A stretch of DNA of 39,614 nucleotides from Chloroflexi bacterium HGW-Chloroflexi-8 (lineage in GTDB: Bacteria > Chloroflexota > Anaerolineae > Anaerolineales > Anaerolineaceae): NCBI GenBank assembly GCA_002841995.1, contig PHBS01000013.1, forward strand, positions 1-39,614, written 5' to 3'. Numbering within the stretch: position 1 is the stretch's first letter; the number at the start of each line of letters is the position of its first letter. The translations under genes were made by a program, and so were the position numbers. The notes under the pieces are model-generated. The model worked only from the letters and a program-made list of their open reading frames with translations, ran no database searches and had not been told where the DNA came from. Of this stretch, positions 35,162 to 39,614 are shown in pieces.

Positions 35162-35615
35162 ATTTTATTACCTCCTGAATGTTAACAGTATAGCACTTTA
35201 AGGTAACGCATATAACAACTTGTTATATATGATGATCCTTTATTGGATCATACTAATATGGTTATTCAACTATCTCCAAATGTTACCATTGAAAAAGCAT
35301 GCTACTTCAAACTTTTTGAACGAAGTTCATTGTATACTTGACTCGAGGATTTGTCGTATTAATAAAGGGAAACGATTTGTCTGATTTTAAAATCGATTAT
35401 TTAGAAATTTATTAAAATGGAAGAAACCAACAGGGTAAAGCTTGAGTCAAAAGAAAACGTATGATAATCCCCTGGTTTTGTATCAGAGCTTTTAGTTCAG
35501 ATCCACATCTTAATAATAGACACACATTCCACTGGAACCAACTCAAAGGAGATCAATTGTTGTCTAATCGATAAGGTCATTATCCTTCATACTAAATCTT
35601 TGGCAGTTTGGTAAT
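35162..35615. other. Intergenic promoter region
   Basis: About 450 bases without a gene. It contains the palindrome at 35210-35228 and a second, shorter inverted repeat TGATCC-N6-GGATCA (35233-35250). The rest is AT-rich and unremarkable. Confidence 0.4.
35210..35228 (-). promoter_or_regulatory. Perfect 9-1-9 palindrome, candidate operator of the SRPBCC gene
   Basis: ATATAACAA-C-TTGTTATAT, 49-67 bases before the ATG. On the minus strand it overlaps a weak -35 (TTATAT) set 17 bases before TATACT. It resembles ArsR/MarR-type sites. No regulator gene is adjacent in the window. Confidence 0.6.
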
Positions 35616-37346
35616 TTAATTTAATTCATAAGCACCAATATCATATGCACCGCCTGTTGGCCTTATTGTTCCAATAAAATCTGTCTCAACAATTCCAATG
35701 GTTACACCTGTATTAATTGCAGCAGCCCCATTCTTCAAGCGTAAATCAATAGAGTTTATATTTAAAAAAACAGTCGAAGGGACCGCAGAAAGTCGGTTGC
35801 CAACTTCAACACATGCAGGAAATTCTTGCGAACAAACTTGAGGACCATAAACCAAATTATGATCTGCCAATATTTTAGAAGCAATTGTTGAATTTCCAGC
35901 TCGAATTTGTCCAACGGAGCCGCCGCCGTTATAAAGGAAATAAAAGAAGGAAATATTATTGCGGATAATTACTGGTGCTTCTGAATTATTGCTGCCAAGG
36001 TTATCTGTCGTGACATAAATTCCTGCACCGCCATTTCCCCCTGCCGGCAATGCTCCATAAATCGTATTGTTATAAATATTGATGTTTTTTCGTAACCCAT
36101 CACCATATGCGCCACGAACCTCGATTGCAGAATATGAAGCATTTATAATGAGATTATTGAAAATATTGATATATTCCACAACGCCATCAGCTAGTTCACA
36201 ACCTACAGTTATCCCTCCACCATTACTGACCTGGTTTTGATAAATGTCAATGTGATTTAAAGTCGATGTTCCATTTGACCCAGAATCCCAACCATCAATA
36301 TATATTCCAGCCGCATTCATATTTCGCACTGAATTGTGATGAACTATTCCATTAAAAGAGCTGGTTTTGACATCAATTCCAATCTTTTCTGCAGTCTCAC
36401 AAAAACCAGAAGGTGGAGTCTCTGTATTATCAAGTGTGTTAAATGCAACTTCAAAGTTGTTTGTGCCTGCAATCGTGAGGGCTTCTTCGTATGCACCCTG
36501 ACAAAAATGGTAATAATGTGCGTTAGTGATTGAGTTATTGTTAACGATAACATTTTTTGACCACCAGACTCCGATACCGGACGAGTAATTGACGTGGTTG
36601 ATCTGGTTATTCTCAATTAATAAATAATCACTATTGCTAGCACGAATGCCAGTCAAGTTACAGTTTTGGATTATAAGGTTCCTGATATCAATATGGCTGG
36701 GGCGTAAACCTGTTGAATTTGAAGAGATGTTTACACAGTTAACAGATGCATTTTTAAGTGTTAGATTTTCAATCTTAATAAAGCTCTTTCCAAGAATTTG
36801 AACCAACCCATCCCCATTGGCGTCATTTGTCATGGATATTCCAGTCCCATCTAAGGTTACTGTTCCAGGATCAGCAGTATATGTAATAATGGCATCTGCA
36901 GTACCAGAATTCTTGGGAATTAATTTTTCCGAATAGGTGCCAGGTAAAAGCTTTACCGTATCGCCTGCTATCGCTGTACTGCCTGCTTTTAAAAGTGTTC
37001 TCCAAGGTTTTGATAGAGTGCCGGGATTGGAATCGTTACCGAAGGGAGAAACGAAGTAACCCTCATTCTCCTTTGTGATGGAGTTAGTGATTATGAATGG
37101 CAGATAAATGTTATAAGGGTTTTGGTCATCAAATTTTTGTTCTTCCATGTCAGTTGTGAGAGGAAAGAGATCTTGTGATTTTTGCTCTTTTAACTCAGTA
37201 CCGGTTAAATAAATTAGGTGAATCCCATTTGAATTGGTGTTAACACTATTCCTAATCCCTTTTGACGCCTGTACATTTTCTGATGGGAAAATGAGTATTC
37301 CGATTAATACTATGGCGATTATAGGATTATGTTTTTTTTTGTTCAT
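35616..37346 (-). CDS. Secreted right-handed parallel beta-helix protein (choice-anchor-Q type)
   Basis: A 576-residue protein with a signal peptide (about 1-27), a Ser/Asn-rich linker containing YNIYLPFI (78-85), and GYFVSPFGNDSNPGT--KPWRTLLKA (96-121), the DUF1565-like entry of parallel beta-helix proteins. The following 400 residues have repeated N-rich turns (IENNQINHV, NVIVNNNSITNAH, INIYNNTIYG) typical of pectate-lyase-like coils. The C-terminal GGAYDIGAYEL is the ending found in choice-anchor Q domain proteins. No catalytic motif was identified; a polysaccharide-binding or -cleaving surface protein is likely. AAGGAAA precedes the ATG. It lies divergent from the Wzz-type gene, which fits a cell-surface polysaccharide role. 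Confidence 0.85.
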   Translation of the reverse strand: MNKKKHNPIIAIVLIGILIFPSENVQASKGIRNSVNTNSNGIHLIYLTGTELKEQKSQDLFPLTTDMEEQKFDDQNPYNIYLPFIITNSITKENEGYFVSPFGNDSNPGTLSKPWRTLLKAGSTAIAGDTVKLLPGTYSEKLIPKNSGTADAIITYTADPGTVTLDGTGISMTNDANGDGLVQILGKSFIKIENLTLKNASVNCVNISSNSTGLRPSHIDIRNLIIQNCNLTGIRASNSDYLLIENNQINHVNYSSGIGVWWSKNVIVNNNSITNAHYYHFCQGAYEEALTIAGTNNFEVAFNTLDNTETPPSGFCETAEKIGIDVKTSSFNGIVHHNSVRNMNAAGIYIDGWDSGSNGTSTLNHIDIYQNQVSNGGGITVGCELADGVVEYINIFNNLIINASYSAIEVRGAYGDGLRKNINIYNNTIYGALPAGGNGGAGIYVTTDNLGSNNSEAPVIIRNNISFFYFLYNGGGSVGQIRAGNSTIASKILADHNLVYGPQVCSQEFPACVEVGNRLSAVPSTVFLNINSIDLRLKNGAAAINTGVTIGIVETDFIGTIRPTGGAYDIGAYELN

Positions 37347-38576
37347 TATTTTCCTTATGATTGCGATCGTTAAGGCTCACTTTTGCTACGATAAATATAT
37401 CTATTGATAGAAACATCGACAATAGAACAAAAATTGACATTTCCGATAGGTTACATGTGATATTATTTTGTCCTACCTTGCAGACTCTTAACAAGACAGG
37501 AGTCATGTTAATTTTTAGAAATCTAATTAATAAAAAGTCATTAATTTAAGTATATGATATGGCTCTGTATTAGTGATAAAAGGTTAGAATTGCCATTGGT
37601 TGTTTTATCAACCCGTATCCTAATTATTTTTTAAGGAATGGGCTAAGATCACTTGTGCGAAAATTCTTTGAGAGATTGGCATAAAGATTGACCCCAAAAA
37701 ATGAAATAGTATTCTGATTTCTAATTCAAAAAAAAGGATATTAATTAATATTAATTATAGGAAGAAAACAAAAGGGTAGTGCCTGAATGTTAACGAATCT
37801 ATATTTTTTAATGATGGGCAAAGAGGTTTTTGGTCAAGCGCAGTTGGACTACCCCTAAGTAATGGGCATAATAAATCGAAGTATTAATTTAATCCGCGTC
37901 GTATGGGAACGTATTGGTTTTCCAAATAATGGTTTATTATTTTATTAAAATTTTACGGGGTCATATTGACTTGATCTCCGGAATTTACTATAATGACATT
38001 ACTTCATTCATATTTTTTCTTTTTGAATTTTTTTTATTCTCCCCAGACAACGTTATAGAGGTAGTCCTAGTAAGGGGGTTGTGATCTGATGATCGAGATT
38101 GGTCGCACAGCCAGCTTAAAGCACTTAAATTTAAGCTTGCGTAGATCTTCAGGGAGCCAGTTGCGAACCCGACCTTGTTGGAAAATGAATCCATATTCAT
38201 TTGTCAGGACCAGGATATTTTGCGTTATTACCTGGTACAAGTTTAGCCAACCTTATTATTCATTTATATTACTCCCAGTTTCACTCGCTGTTACGTAAGT
38301 TATAAAAAGTGCATTTATTGCACGTCCTTTAAAACCGTGATATTTTGTCGGAGTGGCGGAGCATTGAAAAAATTCGGCTAGAAAAGTAGATCGTATATGT
38401 TGAATTTTCCCGCTAATTATTTATAGGTCATATTCTGGTGGTTCTTTCAAAAAAAAAATAAACATAAAATGCAGAAATTACAAATAAAATTAATATCTTA
38501 TTTTCGGTAAGAATTGATCCATCTGCATTTAGGTGGATTGTTTGGCATTTGAATCAAGGCGGAGTTGAAAACATAT
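37347..38576. other. Long intergenic region with promoter and structured leader
   Basis: About 1.2 kb with no gene of coding quality. It holds a strong promoter at 37966-37994 and, in the predicted leader, hairpins AGCTTAAA/TTTAAGCT (38113-38137), AATGAAT/ATTCATT with a 4-base loop (38184-38201), ACCAGG/CCTGGT (38209-38236) and GTGCA/TGCAC (38309-38323). Confidence 0.55.
37966..37994 (+). promoter_or_regulatory. Strong sigma70-type promoter
   Basis: TTGACT (37966-37971) and a perfect TATAAT (37989-37994) are separated by exactly 17 bases. The only plus-strand gene it can serve is the Wzz-type gene starting about 570 bases downstream, which implies a long untranslated leader. Confidence 0.75.
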
Positions 38577-39095
38577 ATGGATCTTAAAAGTTATCTCGCC
38601 ATACTTAAGGGGAATTTTTGGGTTATCCTAACGACTTTTATTGTTACATTGGCTGTAACAACTGGCATTACATTCTTGATAACACCTACCTATACTGCTT
38701 CGACTACATTAAGGGTGGCAACAGCATCCAGTGGTACTGTGAGTTATTCTGACTATATGTATGCAGATCGACTTTTAAATACATATATTAAGCTTGCAAC
38801 AAGCAGACCTGTATTGGAAGAATTAGCCAATAATCTTAACTTGCAAAAAATACCAGTGACAAAAGTAGAGACGATTCCAAACACTGAACTCATTAGAATA
38901 TCGATTGATTCTCAAGATCCATCTGTTGCTCAAAAAGCGGCTAACTCACTGGCAGAATTATTAATTGAACAGGGAAGAGAATTGTATTCACGCGGGGGAC
39001 AGAGTGCCTTGGCGATCCTGAGCGCGCAATTATCACAAGCAGAAGAAGAACTTACTCTTGCTCGAAAAGAATATGACACGTATCGAAAAGGATAG
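38577..39095 (+). CDS. Wzz-type polysaccharide chain-length determinant, truncated
   Basis: 172 residues from the ATG at 38577 (a TTG at 38565 abuts GGAG and is less likely). It has the family opening LKSYLAILKGNFWVILTTFIVTL with the first membrane helix (about 12-34), PTYTASTTLRVA, a DRLLNTYIKLATSRPVLEE segment, then SIDSQDPSVAQKAANSLAELL and the start of the long coiled coil (SQAEEELTLARKEYDT). Full-length relatives have about 250-700 residues, with a second helix and sometimes a tyrosine kinase. Here the frame ends at TAG 39093-39095 soon after the coiled coil starts, exactly where an unrelated gene begins. The protein would regulate exopolysaccharide polymer length or export at the inner membrane. 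Truncation by an assembly joint or recombination is likely. Confidence 0.8.
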   Translation: MDLKSYLAILKGNFWVILTTFIVTLAVTTGITFLITPTYTASTTLRVATASSGTVSYSDYMYADRLLNTYIKLATSRPVLEELANNLNLQKIPVTKVETIPNTELIRISIDSQDPSVAQKAANSLAELLIEQGRELYSRGGQSALAILSAQLSQAEEELTLARKEYDTYRKG

Positions 39096-39614
39096 TTTGG
39101 GAGAAATAGAAGTCCCGGATAATGTATATTATGGGGCGTTCACAACTCGTGCATCAAAGAATTTCAAGATAAGCGGGATAAAGGCCGATCCAATTTTCAT
39201 AAGATCGCTTGCCACCATAAAAAAAGCATGCGCAAGAGCCAATATCAAGCTCAATATGCTTGATAAGATCAAAGGGGATGCGATAATCCAGGCAGCTGAT
39301 GAGATAATAGTCGGAAAATACACTGACCAGTTCATTCTTGACGTGTTCCAGGCAGGAGCAGGCACTCCTTTTAACATGAACATGAATGAGGTGATCGCTA
39401 ATGTTGCTATAATGAAATTAGGAAAGAAAGTGGGCGATTACTCAATAATTCATCCAAATAACCATGTGAACATGGCGCAATCCTCAAACGATGTTATCCC
39501 GACCACAATTCGTTTGAGCGTCCTCCTCAAACTTGAACCTTTAAAAAAAGAAATTGAAAAAATTATATCTGCATTTCATATAAAAGCCAGGGAATATGAC
39601 CATGTGATCAAGGT
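39073..39614 (+). CDS. Class II fumarase/aspartase family lyase, N-terminal part
   Basis: The frame runs from the ATG at 39073 off the right edge (180 codons). It opens MTRIEKDSLGEIEVP-NVYYGA, the standard N terminus of class II fumarases and aspartate ammonia-lyases, and continues with QAGAGTPFNMNMNEVIAN and HPNNHVNMAQSSNDVIPT, the substrate-binding blocks. The GSS-MP-K-N signature would lie beyond the window. Fumarate hydratase and aspartase cannot be separated here. The start overlaps the truncated Wzz gene by 23 bases without a good ribosome site. Codon use is unlike the rest: 12 of 25 isoleucines are ATA and 3 of 6 arginines AGA/AGG, whereas ATA is rare in, for example, the ABC ATPase gene. 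The gene may come from another organism. Confidence 0.85.
   Translation, partial: MTRIEKDSLGEIEVPDNVYYGAFTTRASKNFKISGIKADPIFIRSLATIKKACARANIKLNMLDKIKGDAIIQAADEIIVGKYTDQFILDVFQAGAGTPFNMNMNEVIANVAIMKLGKKVGDYSIIHPNNHVNMAQSSNDVIPTTIRLSVLLKLEPLKKEIEKIISAFHIKAREYDHVIK

Noticed and set aside
38341-38420. tRNA-like stretch starting GTCGGAGTGGCGGAGC
   Set aside because: The 5' part resembles a tRNA acceptor and D arm, but no matching acceptor strand, T arm or anticodon stem follows.

Overview
The window looks like low-to-moderate-GC chromosomal DNA of an anaerobic or facultative heterotrophic bacterium, most plausibly a Chloroflexota/Anaerolineae-type organism. The taxonomic reading is an inference. 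It rests on a secreted protein ending in a YMPLVFR tail, a YLPFI segment in a second secreted protein, a secreted multidomain protein with a pre-peptidase C-terminal domain, and a Wzz-type protein of the kind common in that phylum. There is no rRNA, tRNA, CRISPR array, intact transposon or phage gene. Intergenic spaces are long and some hold decayed genes.

Layout: (1) 1-7627, plus strand: the tail of a membrane protein, a flavin monooxygenase-like protein, then a run of SnoaL/NTF2-like protein, short-chain dehydrogenase, phytoene-desaturase-like flavoprotein, tocopherol-cyclase-like protein and HSL-family hydrolase, followed by a YdeI/DUF1801 protein. The run from 1779 to 6847 looks like an uncharacterised lipid or isoprenoid modification pathway and is the best candidate here for an undescribed system. 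(2) 7988-9214: a membrane-anchored ferrochelatase/CbiX-like protein. (3) 9454-12421, minus strand: two aldo/keto reductases around a DUF2255 protein, with a decayed MerR-family regulator upstream. (4) 12732-15673, minus strand: a large GT-C-like membrane protein and a flippase-like (UPF0104/LPG-synthase TM) protein. (5) 16269-20151: a cytoplasmic GH3 glycosidase converging on a YgeY-like M20 hydrolase that has a clear promoter with a palindrome in its spacer.

(6) 20280-25411: a five-gene ABC import operon (lipoprotein, two permeases, ATPase, glycerophosphodiester phosphodiesterase) with a structured leader and an internal hairpin after the binding-protein gene; it probably takes up phosphodiesters or a related phosphorus compound. 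(7) 25630-25995: a zinc alcohol dehydrogenase relic. (8) 26412-31019: a secreted M23-like/PPC protein with a strong terminator, a dienelactone-hydrolase-like protein, an AHSA1-type SRPBCC protein and a HAD-IB phosphatase. (9) 31207-37346, minus strand: ribokinase with a LacI-type operator, an NADPH:quinone-reductase-like protein, a GlsB/YeaQ membrane protein, a SRPBCC protein behind a perfect palindrome, and a secreted parallel beta-helix protein. (10) 37966-39614: an excellent sigma70-type promoter, a structured leader of about 570 nt, and the start of a Wzz-type polysaccharide gene. That gene breaks off exactly where a class II fumarase/aspartase gene with different codon use begins, which may be an assembly chimera or a recombination joint.

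All assignments come from reading the sequence and remembered family motifs; no database search was run.
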